Assembly (NCBI RefSeq): GCF_025685565.1
Contig: NZ_JAGSYE010000002.1
Location: 186,001-250,000 of the forward strand
DNA: 64,000 bases
Direction: 5' to 3'
From: Granulicella aggregans
GTDB lineage: Bacteria; Acidobacteriota; Terriglobia; Terriglobales; Acidobacteriaceae
The notes below the pieces were generated by a model, which saw only the letters and a program-made list of their open reading frames with translations, was not told the origin of the DNA and did not search any database. Shown piece after piece: positions 9,491 to 19,203 of the stretch. The position numbers were made by a program, and so were the translations under genes. Each line of letters starts with the position of its first letter. The stretch's first letter is position 1.

Positions 9491-9499
9491 CTCGTGCCC

Positions 9500-9572
9500 G
9501 AAAGGTACGGGCGGCTGAGCTAATGTCAACTCCCTCGGGATTCTTCGCTTCGCTCAGAATGACAGCAAAAAC
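9500..9572 (-). repeat. Dispersed repeat family A, copy 2 (inverted right arm)
   Basis: The reverse complement reads TGCTGTCATTCTGAGCGAAG then CGAAGAATCCCGAGGG, ending in CCGCCCGTACCTTTC. It is the inverted partner of 9059-9131, with the GIY-YIG gene between them. It lies 42 bp upstream of argG. Confidence 0.85.
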
Positions 9573-9593
9573 AAGAGCGTCGCAAACCATTGA

Positions 9594-10949
<1,356 letters not shown>

Positions 10950-10952
10950 TAC

Positions 10953-10981
10953 TTTGTCATTTCCGAAGGGAATCTGCTTTT
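10953..10981 (+). repeat. Dispersed repeat family C, copy 1
   Basis: TTTGTCATTTCCGAAGGGAA followed by TCTGCTTTT. A second copy at 44737-44765 differs at two positions by hand alignment. The centre TTCCGAAGGGAA is a near-palindrome. It sits directly after the argG stop and is followed by a small hairpin TAGCGG-cacaa-CCGCTA (10988-11004). Confidence 0.7.
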
Positions 10982-11042
10982 AGCTCATAGCGGCACAACC
11001 GCTACATGGAAATGGTGACCCTGGAAGAAAGAGGAAAGTCGA

Positions 11043-11486
11043 TTGACGGACGTACGAGACCCCCGAGCAATCCAGCATGAAGACGCGCTGATACGAGCGT
11101 TCGTGGTCAAAAGTCGGGTCGAGCGCTTTTTATATCTGCTGGCCGATCCAAAGAGGCGTCACAAGTTCACCGACGAATTGGGCCACTTCAAGTGGTTCGA
11201 TCCTGCATTTTCAACTGCAGTTAAGTGGCAAGTCGATCCATCCTTGCCATTATGGGAGCGGCATCTTCAGGGCAAACGCCGAATCGTAGAGCTCTTGAGG
11301 TCGAAAGGCGCAACCCGCAAGTGTTGGGTCATCTCTAATCGGCCTACCAAAGATGCTCAAGAACTCGACATAGAAGAAGGAGTTGAACATATTTCAGACG
11401 GAAGCATTTTGTCCTGCATCCCTGGACGTCTAGCCTACTTTGAGGGCGAAGACGAGTCTCTGATACTAGAACGTATAAGGAAGTGA
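11043..11486 (+). CDS. Conserved-looking hypothetical protein within the arg operon
   Basis: A 147-residue protein with no family I can name. It is rich in charged residues, has no signal peptide or membrane segment, and has the look of a soluble alpha/beta protein (RDPRAIQHEDALIRAF at the N-terminus, KCWVISNRPTKDAQELDIEE in the middle). TTG 11043 follows GAGGAAAG. It ends 3 nt before argH on the same strand, so it is co-transcribed. Its base composition is visibly lower in GC than argG and argH, and a family C repeat lies just upstream; both hint that it was inserted into the operon. No role in arginine synthesis is claimed. Confidence 0.75.
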   Translation: MTDVRDPRAIQHEDALIRAFVVKSRVERFLYLLADPKRRHKFTDELGHFKWFDPAFSTAVKWQVDPSLPLWERHLQGKRRIVELLRSKGATRKCWVISNRPTKDAQELDIEEGVEHISDGSILSCIPGRLAYFEGEDESLILERIRK

Positions 11487-11489
11487 CAG

Positions 11490-12917
11490 ATGTCTGATGC
11501 AAAGCGACACGCAACAAAAATGTGGTCAGGACGCTTCCGCGAGCCACTCAACGCAGCCTTCGAAGAATGGCAGCGCAGCTTCCCCTTCGACTGGCGTCTC
11601 CTCCCGCAAGAGGTAGCCGCATCGAAGGCGCACGCCCGCGCCATCGCAGCCGCAGGCATCCTCACCGAAGCCGAGCTTACGAAGATGCAAGAAGGCCTCG
11701 ATGCCGTCCTGGCCAACAATCCCCTGCACGCTGAAACGATCCTCGCCAAGGCCACCAACGCCGAAGACATCCACCACTTCGTCGAGCTCGAACTGACCAA
11801 GCAGATCGGCGACCTCGCCCTCAAACTCCACACCGCCCGCAGCCGCAACGAGCAGATCGCGACCGACATGCGTCTCTTCGTCCGCGACGCCATCGACAAC
11901 ACAATCGACGGCCTCCGCGCCTGGCACGGAGCCCTCACCACGCTCGCAGCTGAAGCTGGCGAAAATGTGATCCCTTCCTACACCCATCTCCAACGCGCCG
12001 AACCCGTGCTCGTCGCCCACTGGCTCCTCGCCTACGCCAGCATGATCGAGCGCGACATCTCGCGCCTCACCGACGCCCGCGCCCGCATGAACTACTGCCC
12101 TCTTGGCTCAGGCGCAGTGGCAGGAGCAACGCTTGCCCTCGACCGGACCATCGCCGCACGCGAGCTAAACTTCACCGCGCCCACTCCCAACAGCATGGAC
12201 GCCACATCCGACCGCGACTTCGCCCTCGACTTCACCCAGGCCGTCGCCACGCTCGGCATCCACATCTCGCGCTTCGCAGAAGAGTTGACGCTCTACTCCA
12301 CAGCCGAGTTCGGCTTTCTCGACCTCCCCGAGGCCTTTTCCACCGGCTCGAGCGCGATGCCGCAGAAGAAGAACCCCGACCTCACCGAGCTCATCCGGGG
12401 CAAGTCCGGTCGCCTGCTCGGCGCGGCCACCACGCTGGCCACGCTCATCAAGGGCCTGCCGCTCGCCTACAACAAAGATCTGCAAGAAGGCCAGGAGCCG
12501 GTCTTCGATTCGGCAGACACCATCGCCGGAATCCTATCCGTCCTTCCCGCCTTTACTCGCGCATTGAAGTTCAACTTCGACCGCATGAAGACCGCCGCCA
12601 CCACCGGCTATCTCAACTCCATGGCCGCCGCGACGTACCTCTCGAACAAGGGCGTCCCTTTCCGCAAAGCGCACGAGATCATCGGCAACGCCGTGCGCCT
12701 CGGCATCGAAACCAAGCGTGAACTCGACGACATCACGCTCTCGGAACTACAACAACTGTCACCCGCCTTCGCCGAAGACTTCTTTGCCGCAATCACGCTG
12801 GAAGCTACACTGGATTGTCATGACGTTATCGGCGGAACCGCACGCCCTCGCGTCGCCGAAGCCCTTGCCGCATCTAAAAAGAAGGTTTCTTCACAAGGAA
12901 CCGAAAGCGAGAAGTAA
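11490..12917 (+). CDS. argH: Argininosuccinate lyase
   Basis: Splits argininosuccinate into arginine and fumarate, the last step of the pathway; 475 residues. Fumarase/aspartase superfamily features are seen: KMWSGRFREPLN at the start, the TARSRNEQIATDMRL substrate segment, SYTHLQRAEPVLVAHWLL with the catalytic-base region, and the signature GSSAMPQKKNPD (about residue 290). ATG 11490 follows AAGGAAG. The gene lies between a hypothetical and the acetylglutamate synthase, with an 8-nt gap to the latter. Confidence 0.95.
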   Translation: MSDAKRHATKMWSGRFREPLNAAFEEWQRSFPFDWRLLPQEVAASKAHARAIAAAGILTEAELTKMQEGLDAVLANNPLHAETILAKATNAEDIHHFVELELTKQIGDLALKLHTARSRNEQIATDMRLFVRDAIDNTIDGLRAWHGALTTLAAEAGENVIPSYTHLQRAEPVLVAHWLLAYASMIERDISRLTDARARMNYCPLGSGAVAGATLALDRTIAARELNFTAPTPNSMDATSDRDFALDFTQAVATLGIHISRFAEELTLYSTAEFGFLDLPEAFSTGSSAMPQKKNPDLTELIRGKSGRLLGAATTLATLIKGLPLAYNKDLQEGQEPVFDSADTIAGILSVLPAFTRALKFNFDRMKTAATTGYLNSMAAATYLSNKGVPFRKAHEIIGNAVRLGIETKRELDDITLSELQQLSPAFAEDFFAAITLEATLDCHDVIGGTARPRVAEALAASKKKVSSQGTESEK

Positions 12918-12925
12918 GCAAAGAA

Positions 12926-13543
12926 ATGTCCGTACTCTCCACACTCGTCGGAGCCATCAGCGACTCCACCTCAACCGACTCCTCGCGCCCCCGCGTCGGC
13001 GGCGCGGTCGTCCGCCAGGCCAAGCTCCAGGACGCCGTCCACATCTTCGAGCTCGTCAACTCGCTCTCGCACGACGGCACCCTCCTCCGCCGCAACTACG
13101 CCGAGATCTGCGAGAACGTTCGCGACTTCCACATCGCCGAGTCCGAGGCCGGAGTCTTCCTCGGCTGCGGAGCGCTGCATCTCTACGGGCCGCACCTCGC
13201 CGAAGTCCGCAGCATCGTCGTCAAGCCCGAAGCCAAGGGCCAGGGCGCGGGCGGCCGCATCCTCAAGGCTCTGCTCGCCGAGGCCGAAGAACAAGGCGTC
13301 GTCTGCGTCAGCCTCTTCACCCGCATCCCCGACTTCTTCTTCCACTTCGGCTTTCGCACCGCCGACCGCACCGCACTGCCCGATAAGATCTACAAAGACT
13401 GCCAGGCCTGCCCGCGCCTCTACGCTTGCGACGAGGTTGCCATGGTCCGTGGCCCTCTGCCACGCATGGCCGTGCTAGGTCCCAGCCGCCTGCCTCAACC
13501 GGAGCTAGTGAAGCTTCAAACGGGCGTCATCTCCCACAGTTAG
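12926..13543 (+). CDS. argA: GNAT acetyltransferase, probable N-acetylglutamate synthase
   Basis: Probably acetylates glutamate with acetyl-CoA, the first step of arginine synthesis. It is a 205-residue GNAT-only protein without the amino-acid-kinase domain of E. coli ArgA. Seen: acetyl-CoA loop RSIVVKPEAKGQGAGGRIL (about residues 96-114), and a C-terminal LPDKIYKDCQACPRLYACDE stretch like that of ArgA GNAT domains. Lacking the kinase domain, it may be regulated differently from classical ArgA. It is last gene of the operon, 8 nt after argH. The function is inferred from family and context; the symbol is tentative. Confidence 0.8.
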   Translation: MSVLSTLVGAISDSTSTDSSRPRVGGAVVRQAKLQDAVHIFELVNSLSHDGTLLRRNYAEICENVRDFHIAESEAGVFLGCGALHLYGPHLAEVRSIVVKPEAKGQGAGGRILKALLAEAEEQGVVCVSLFTRIPDFFFHFGFRTADRTALPDKIYKDCQACPRLYACDEVAMVRGPLPRMAVLGPSRLPQPELVKLQTGVISHS

Positions 13544-13552
13544 AAGAAAGCC

Positions 13553-13591
13553 GGGTGCCCCACCCATGCAGTTTCATCGCATGGGTGGGAC
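13553..13591. repeat. REP-like hairpin, family B
   Basis: A perfect 11-bp stem CCCACCCATGC (13559-13569) and GCATGGGTGGG (13579-13589) with a 9-nt loop AGTTTCATC, preceded by GGGTGC. The same loop pattern (ending TCATC or TCACC) occurs at 25932, 33861, 34998, 50007 and 50567. It lies between convergent genes and may also act as a transcript end. Confidence 0.8.
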
Positions 13592-13601
13592 GTAAGCCCC
13601 A

Positions 13602-14393
13602 TCACCAGGCAAAGTAAAACCCATCCCTTTCCACCAGCTCCACGGTAGTCCCCAGCAACCCGCCGAGCCTCTCGGCAGTCAACAACTCCGTCTTCGCTCC
13701 ATCCGCCACAATCCTTCCCTCTCGCATCATCAGCACGCGGTCGATCTCCGGCAGAATATCGGCGATGTGGTGCGTGATCAGCATAATTCCCGTGCCCTCC
13801 TGCGCGAGTCCACGCAACAAATCCCGCAGATCCTTTTGAGCAGACAGATCCAGCGCATTCGAAGGCTCATCGAGCAGCAACATGTCCGCCGACCCCACCA
13901 GTGCGCGACCAATCATCACCCTCCGCTGTTGCCCTGCGGACATCTCCCCAACAACTTTGTCCGCCAGCTTCTCCGAGTCAATCCGTTTCAGCACCTCGCG
14001 GGCCTTGTCTCTCATCTCCGAAGTCACAGTAAGATTCGGCCACAGCGTCGAGCTCGAAAAGAATCCCGTCAGCACCGCGTCAAACCCCGTGATCCCGAGC
14101 GTTGGCTTGCCCGGCAGCTCCGCCGACACCACGCCCAGTTTCTTCTTCAGCTCCGTTAAATCCCAACGCTCACGCCCAAAGATACTCACCTTCATCCCCG
14201 GCTTCACCAACGGATAGCACTCGCAGGTGATCGTCTTGATCAGCGTCGACTTGCCGCAACCGTTCGGCCCAAGGATCGCAATATGCTCTCCCCTCCGCAC
14301 CGACAGGTTCACATCATGCAGCACTACGTTTTCGCCACGTGCCACATTCACATTTTCGAGCGATAGAAACGTCTCAGTATTCAAAGGTCCCAT
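13602..14393 (-). CDS. ABC transporter ATP-binding protein
   Basis: A single 263-residue ATPase domain. Seen: Walker A GPNGCGKST, signature MSAGQQRR, Walker B MLLLDEPSNALD, and the H-loop in ITHH. The N-terminus starts MGPLNTETFLSLENVNV at ATG 14393; an upstream in-frame ATG (14438) is possible but gives an unlikely extension. No permease or binding protein lies next to it, so the substrate cannot be named; ModF-like orphan ATPases are one comparison. It is divergent from the DoxX-like gene with about 53 bp between starts. Confidence 0.85.
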   Translation of the reverse strand: MGPLNTETFLSLENVNVARGENVVLHDVNLSVRRGEHIAILGPNGCGKSTLIKTITCECYPLVKPGMKVSIFGRERWDLTELKKKLGVVSAELPGKPTLGITGFDAVLTGFFSSSTLWPNLTVTSEMRDKAREVLKRIDSEKLADKVVGEMSAGQQRRVMIGRALVGSADMLLLDEPSNALDLSAQKDLRDLLRGLAQEGTGIMLITHHIADILPEIDRVLMMREGRIVADGAKTELLTAERLGGLLGTTVELVERDGFYFAW

Positions 14394-14446
14394 CGCAAAA
14401 GAATAGCCGGTATAACAGTGTCGCTTGAGGCGCATCATAATTGCTT

Positions 14447-14890
14447 ATGAGCATTGAAGGCCCCACCATTCTTCCGCCAAACGATCGCGACAAAGTCACC
14501 GCTTACGCGCTCCTGCGTATCACGCTCGGAACGAACATCGCAATGCACGGCGTGAGCCGCGTCATCGCTGGCCCCGCCGTCTTCAGTACGAAGTTAGCCA
14601 CGCAGTTCGCCGCCTCACCCTTACCGCAGCCACTCGTCCACGCCTTCGGGCAAAGCCTGCCCTGGCTCGAAGCTCTCTTCGGCCTCCTCCTGCTCATAGG
14701 CCTTCGCACCCGAGCCGCTCTTATCGGCGGAACTCTCCTGATGCTCGTCCTCACCTTCGGCTCATCGCTCATCCAGGATTGGCAGGCCGCTTCGACGCAA
14801 CTCATTTACGCTGCCGTCTACGCCGCGCTGCTCTTCCTTCTGCGCTTCAACGGCTGGTCCATCGACGCTCTGCTCGATCGCAAAAAGTAG
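14447..14890 (+). CDS. DoxX-like integral membrane protein
   Basis: A small membrane protein of 147 residues with about four hydrophobic segments (ALLRITLGTNIAMHGVSRV, WLEALFGLLLLIGL, ALIGGTLLMLVLTFG, LIYAAVYAALLFLL). The arrangement resembles the DoxX/DoxD family; the precise role of these proteins is not known for most bacteria. ATG 14447 is preferred over the in-frame TTG at 14441. It is divergent from the ABC ATPase and converges on the AIM24-family gene. Confidence 0.7.
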   Translation: MSIEGPTILPPNDRDKVTAYALLRITLGTNIAMHGVSRVIAGPAVFSTKLATQFAASPLPQPLVHAFGQSLPWLEALFGLLLLIGLRTRAALIGGTLLMLVLTFGSSLIQDWQAASTQLIYAAVYAALLFLLRFNGWSIDALLDRKK

Positions 14891-14897
14891 CCGTGCT

Positions 14898-15656
14898 CTA
14901 ACGCATGTTCCGCAGCACCGATCCAACAACCCCGCCGATCACACCATCCTCCACGCTCTCCGCGCGGCGTTCTGTCGGCATGTACTCCATCAGCTGATGC
15001 GCTAGTCTTGAGATCGGCAGCGTCTGCAGCCACACACGCCCCGGCCCGGTCAGCGCAGCCAGGAAGATCCCATCCCCACCAAAGATCATGTTCTTCAATC
15101 CCGGCACACGCGTGATCTGGAAGTTCACGCTCGACTGAAACGCGCCCACATGCCCCGGATGAACCCGTAGCGTCTCACCAGGTCGAAGGTCCTTCACGAT
15201 CACCTCGCCTGAGAGCTCCAGCCATGCCATGCCGTACCCGCCGACCTTCTGCAGCAGAAACCCATCGCCGCCAAAGATGCCCGCACCCAACGATTGCTGA
15301 AACCCGACACCAAGTTCAATCTGAGCCGTGGCGCACAAAAATCCGTGACGATGGATCAGGTACTCCACCCCCTGCCCCACCTGCACCGGAACGATATGCC
15401 CCGGCACCCGCGCGGCAAACGCAACTTCGCCGGGAGCGCCTATCGCCCGGTACTCCGTCATGAACAGCGACCCGCCGCCCGCCATCCGCTTGATCGCCCC
15501 GAAGAAGCCCCCACCACCGCCCATCTGCGTGTGCGTCGTCATCTGGATCGTCTGCGTCATCCATGAAAGCTCACCCGCCTCCGAGATGATCGCGTCGTTC
15601 GCCCCCAGCGCGAACTCCAGTACCGGCATAGTCGTCCCAACAATCCGATGCTCCAT
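14898..15656 (-). CDS. AIM24 / TIGR00266 family protein
   Basis: A 252-residue beta-rich protein of the AIM24 (TIGR00266) family, whose molecular role is unknown. Seen: a glycine-rich MGGGGGFFGAIKRMAGGGSL run, the family-like GGDGFLLQKVGGYGMAWLEL and GGDGIFLAALTGPG stretches, and a C-terminal VIGGVVGSVL glycine-zipper-like end. ATG 15656 is preceded by GGAGGAG with good spacing. Its start codon overlaps the ATG of the divergent membrane glycosyltransferase on the other strand. Confidence 0.8.
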   Translation of the reverse strand: MEHRIVGTTMPVLEFALGANDAIISEAGELSWMTQTIQMTTHTQMGGGGGFFGAIKRMAGGGSLFMTEYRAIGAPGEVAFAARVPGHIVPVQVGQGVEYLIHRHGFLCATAQIELGVGFQQSLGAGIFGGDGFLLQKVGGYGMAWLELSGEVIVKDLRPGETLRVHPGHVGAFQSSVNFQITRVPGLKNMIFGGDGIFLAALTGPGRVWLQTLPISRLAHQLMEYMPTERRAESVEDGVIGGVVGSVLRNMR

Positions 15657-17709
15657 GGCTTCTCCTCCGCTGCTAACGAAAGCAGTATATCGCTTGCTAT
15701 CATCTCCGTATCCGCAATCGCTAGCGCTAGACCGAGGTCCCTTGGCCCTACTTCTGCCCGTCGCCGTCGCTGCCCTTCTTTATTTTGCCTTCCGCTCCCG
15801 TGGCGACAGCTCACGCGTCGCTCTCCTTCGCGCCGCCATCTTTTCTGTAACCATTCTGGTTACGATCTCTGAAGTCCTCAGCATTCCCTATCTCCTCACC
15901 CAACCTGCCCTTACCGTCGCATGGGTCATAGCCCTCGCGGGTGCCGGCTTCTTTCTCTTTCGCTCCCGCAAGTCACGCCCTTCCGTACCCGCGGGCGAGT
16001 TCCGTCCGGCGATCCACATTCCTCCGCACCTCGCCAAGATAGACATCGTTCTCGCGGCCATCGTAGGCGCCATCCTCGCCACAATCGGGCTTATCGCCAT
16101 CGTCGTTCCGCCCAATAGCTGGGACGTCATGGAGCACCACATGCCGCGCGTCCTCTTCTGGGTCAGCAACCATACCCTGCGTCCCTTCCCCACACCGGAC
16201 TACACGCAGATCGTGCTCGGCGACGCCGCCGAAATGGTGACCCTCAACACCTACCTGCTCTCCGGCTCCGACCGCTTTGCCAATCTCGTCGAGTTCCTCT
16301 CCTTCGCCGGCTCAGCCATCGCAGTCACACTGATCGCTAGCCGTTTTGGAGCACGCCGGACCGGCCAGCTACTGGCCGCGATCTTCGTCCTCACTATCCC
16401 AGAGCTTGTCCTTGAATCCTCCGGCTCCATGACCACCGGCGTCGTCACCTTCTTCACCGTCACCGCGTGCTGCTTCCTTCTCAAGGCTGGCGCAGAACCG
16501 AACGAGTGGGACCTGATCACGGCTGCCCTCGCAGCCGGACTCTCTTTGCTCACCAAGGGCATGACCTTCGTCTACCTGCCTGTTCTGCTCATCGGCTGCA
16601 TGGCCTTCCGGCCATCGCCTATTCTCCTGTGGGCGCTTAAGCGGCTACCCCTCTTCATCGCGCTTGTACTCGCTATCAACACTGGCCAGTTTGTTCGCGC
16701 TTACCAGATCACCGGCACGCCCTTCGATGCTCCCTTTCCGAATGGTGGGCCACGTCTGGCCTTCGGCAATGGCCACATTACGCCCGCGACGATCGCCGCC
16801 AACACCCTTCGCCAGGTCACGCTGCAGATGGGCACGCCCTCCGACAAGCTCAACGCGTACGTCGAGTCTTCGACCCGTAAGGCGATTCACTTGCTAGGAC
16901 AAGACGCCGACGATCCGAATGCCCTCTGGTCGAATCTTCCGTATGAGGTTGACCGTCCTACGCGCCTCGAAACCCAGGCCGGGAACCCGATTCACTTCGC
17001 ACTTATCCTCGGCTGCTTCGCCATCCTGATCTTTCTTCGTCTCGACGTCAAAGACCAACGCGTCCGCTTCTACATACTCAGCATCCTCATTGCGTTCATC
17101 GCCTACTCCGCCGTCATCCGGTGGCAGCCCTGGGGCAGCCGGTTTCACATGCCGCTCTTCGTCATGGCCGCCGTTCTCGTCGGCTGCACTGCGGAGCGCA
17201 TCCTGCGTCGACCATGGCAGGTTTTCGGGTTCGCCGCGCTTTTGCTGGTCATCGTAGCGCCGTATCTACTGTCTAACTCCATCCGCTCCATCCTCCACAC
17301 CAAGGGCTTCCCAACGATCTTCGAACCAAGGCAACTCCTCTACTTCGCGAATGAGCATAGCGCCGAAGCGTCTTCACAGATCGCTCTCGCCCACGCCATC
17401 GACGCAAGCCACTGCAGCCACATCGGGCTCGATGCCTACCTTCCAACTCCCGAACCCGAGATCGGCATGAGCCCTCCCTCCTTCTTCATCTACCCTCTGC
17501 TTGCGCAGTTGCACATCGACGGCCGCTCGCGATTCCTGCGTTACATCAACGTCCAGAACCCCACCCAGACCTTTGCCGCAGCAACATCAACGACCCCGCC
17601 CTGCGCCATCATCTGCCTTAGCTGCCGCCAGTCCAACGGCCGCAAGTCCGACGCCAGCATGGGCGACACGCACATCTTTGGTGACGATGAACTTGTCTTC
17701 CCCAAATGA
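15655..17709 (+). CDS. Multi-pass membrane glycosyltransferase, GT39/ArnT-like
   Basis: About 684 residues with ten or more hydrophobic segments. The first loop, NSWDVMEHHMPRVLFWVSNH, has the acidic and histidine pattern expected for GT-C enzymes that use a polyprenyl-phosphate sugar. The C-terminus forms a periplasmic-looking domain. Start is uncertain: ATG 15655 has no ribosome site and overlaps the divergent AIM24 start, while TTG 15742 follows GAGG (15734-15737). It converges on the GT2 gene with only 3 nt between stops. Acceptor and sugar are unknown. Confidence 0.7.
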   Translation: MASPPLLTKAVYRLLSSPYPQSLALDRGPLALLLPVAVAALLYFAFRSRGDSSRVALLRAAIFSVTILVTISEVLSIPYLLTQPALTVAWVIALAGAGFFLFRSRKSRPSVPAGEFRPAIHIPPHLAKIDIVLAAIVGAILATIGLIAIVVPPNSWDVMEHHMPRVLFWVSNHTLRPFPTPDYTQIVLGDAAEMVTLNTYLLSGSDRFANLVEFLSFAGSAIAVTLIASRFGARRTGQLLAAIFVLTIPELVLESSGSMTTGVVTFFTVTACCFLLKAGAEPNEWDLITAALAAGLSLLTKGMTFVYLPVLLIGCMAFRPSPILLWALKRLPLFIALVLAINTGQFVRAYQITGTPFDAPFPNGGPRLAFGNGHITPATIAANTLRQVTLQMGTPSDKLNAYVESSTRKAIHLLGQDADDPNALWSNLPYEVDRPTRLETQAGNPIHFALILGCFAILIFLRLDVKDQRVRFYILSILIAFIAYSAVIRWQPWGSRFHMPLFVMAAVLVGCTAERILRRPWQVFGFAALLLVIVAPYLLSNSIRSILHTKGFPTIFEPRQLLYFANEHSAEASSQIALAHAIDASHCSHIGLDAYLPTPEPEIGMSPPSFFIYPLLAQLHIDGRSRFLRYINVQNPTQTFAAATSTTPPCAIICLSCRQSNGRKSDASMGDTHIFGDDELVFPK

Positions 17710-17712
17710 TCC

Positions 17713-18405
17713 CTACGAACTCTTTCCAGCGCTTACCCGAAACAGCACCTCAAGGATCCGCACCGCGGCCTTCATCGAAGCCTTGAAGTCTCCCGACACC
17801 TTCGACTCCCCGCCAATCCTCTTTCGATAGTCCACCGGAATCTCGACGATCCGCAGCCTCTGCTTTACCGCCTTGATCTGCATCTCGAGATTCCAGCCAT
17901 AAGTCAGTTCAGACATTTGTAACTTCTCGAGTGACGTTCTCCGAATCGCCCGGAACGGCCCCATATCCGTGTACTTCGCTCCAAGAAACACCCGCAGCAG
18001 CAGCCCCACAAAACGCCCTGCAAAGACCTGTGAAGCCAGCATCGAGCCCGGTTCGCGCTTCCCTCGCATGCGCGAGCCAATCACAAAGTCTGCTTCGCCG
18101 CGCTCGATCGGACCCAGAAGGTCAGATAGTCCCGCGATCACGTCCGAGCCATCTCCGTCCATATAGACCAGAACCTCAGAATCACTCCGCGCGGCATTCG
18201 ACCCAGCAAGGCACGCTGCACCATACCCGCGCGGCGATGTCACAACGCGTGCGCCGGCTGCCCGTGCAATCTCCGCAGTGTCATCCTTTGACCCGTTATC
18301 GACAACGAGGCACTCTGCGATTAGATCCCACGGCATCTCCGCAACAACCCGGCCGATCGATTCAGCCTCGTTCAACGCGGGAATAATGATGGAGACAATA
18401 GCCAT
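17713..18405 (-). CDS. Family 2 glycosyltransferase (dolichyl/polyprenyl-phosphate sugar synthase-like)
   Basis: A 230-residue GT-A enzyme. Seen: SIIIPALNEAESIGRVV, VVDNGSKDDTAEIA (nucleotide-binding Asp), the MDGDGSD DxD-type motif, and a C-terminal GWNLEMQIKAVKQRLRIVEI segment typical of DPM1/DPG synthase-like enzymes. It probably loads a sugar onto a polyprenyl phosphate, the donor that the two GT-C membrane enzymes nearby would use (inference). It is last gene of a tight leftward operon, 19 nt after the metallopeptidase. Confidence 0.85.
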   Translation of the reverse strand: MAIVSIIIPALNEAESIGRVVAEMPWDLIAECLVVDNGSKDDTAEIARAAGARVVTSPRGYGAACLAGSNAARSDSEVLVYMDGDGSDVIAGLSDLLGPIERGEADFVIGSRMRGKREPGSMLASQVFAGRFVGLLLRVFLGAKYTDMGPFRAIRRTSLEKLQMSELTYGWNLEMQIKAVKQRLRIVEIPVDYRKRIGGESKVSGDFKASMKAAVRILEVLFRVSAGKSS

Positions 18406-18424
18406 TAGGAGATATCTCGCTGAC

Positions 18425-19180
18425 TCAACCTAGTCCCAGTGAACTTCCGTTCGCCTTCAGCCATGCAAGCGATCTTTGAAAATAAGCCGCGACATTCGTG
18501 GTCAGATACCTTGCCCAATCCGGCTTCATCTCACCACGTTCGAAGGCAAAACGAGCGAGCGCATAGGCAAACATCTCTTGCGATAAATATCCAAGCCGCC
18601 GCGTCGACCAGCCCTGGCTATCGTTGTTCGTAAATTGCTTGAACTGAAATGCAGCATTCGCGTTGAAGACTCCGAACCCAAGAAAGACCGTGAGCAGATC
18701 ATTCAGCGGCTCCATATCTTCTTCATCGCCGCCAACTAATCCAGGCCGAAGCAAAATGACATGTCCGAGCTCGTGAGCGATCGTCGCGACAAGAGACTCA
18801 GGAGTCTTCAGCTGGGAAGTATTGATGAGCACTTGCGTCTTCGTATCGTCATGGTGGCTGTAGATTCCGCCAGCTGAAGATGACTTCCCAGATACGAGAG
18901 GCATAAGGGTACTCGTAACATTTTCTGTGTCCTCAAACAGATCCAGCTCAACAGTTTCAGGATCGACCGCCATCCGCTCGGCGATTCGGCAAAACATCTT
19001 CCCTACGGCCGTTTCACTCCGGTCATACGTATCTGGAAAGTGTTCAGCGATCGGCAGCATCACCGTAGCGCTCATCATTCGATCAGCACCCAGCAGTCGA
19101 GAGAGCCTCACAAAAGACTCATCCACCCAGAGCCTCTGCGAATCGGAGACAGGAAGTTTTGGCTTGAAGATTCCGAGCAT
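18425..19180 (-). CDS. HELGH zinc metallopeptidase-like protein
   Basis: A 251-residue protein with a zincin motif HELGHVILL in SLVATIAHELGHV, surrounded by helices; the third zinc ligand is probably in the following acidic stretch (GGDEEDMEPLNDLL). There is no signal peptide, so it is probably cytoplasmic. ATG 19180 is chosen because the upstream extension overlaps the radical SAM gene. It sits between radical SAM and GT2 genes in the same operon. The substrate is unknown, and it may be an inactive or housekeeping-type zincin. Confidence 0.75.
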   Translation of the reverse strand: MLGIFKPKLPVSDSQRLWVDESFVRLSRLLGADRMMSATVMLPIAEHFPDTYDRSETAVGKMFCRIAERMAVDPETVELDLFEDTENVTSTLMPLVSGKSSSAGGIYSHHDDTKTQVLINTSQLKTPESLVATIAHELGHVILLRPGLVGGDEEDMEPLNDLLTVFLGFGVFNANAAFQFKQFTNNDSQGWSTRRLGYLSQEMFAYALARFAFERGEMKPDWARYLTTNVAAYFQRSLAWLKANGSSLGLG

Positions 19181-19203
19181 CCTCTTCGTTATAGCAGAGC
19201 GAC

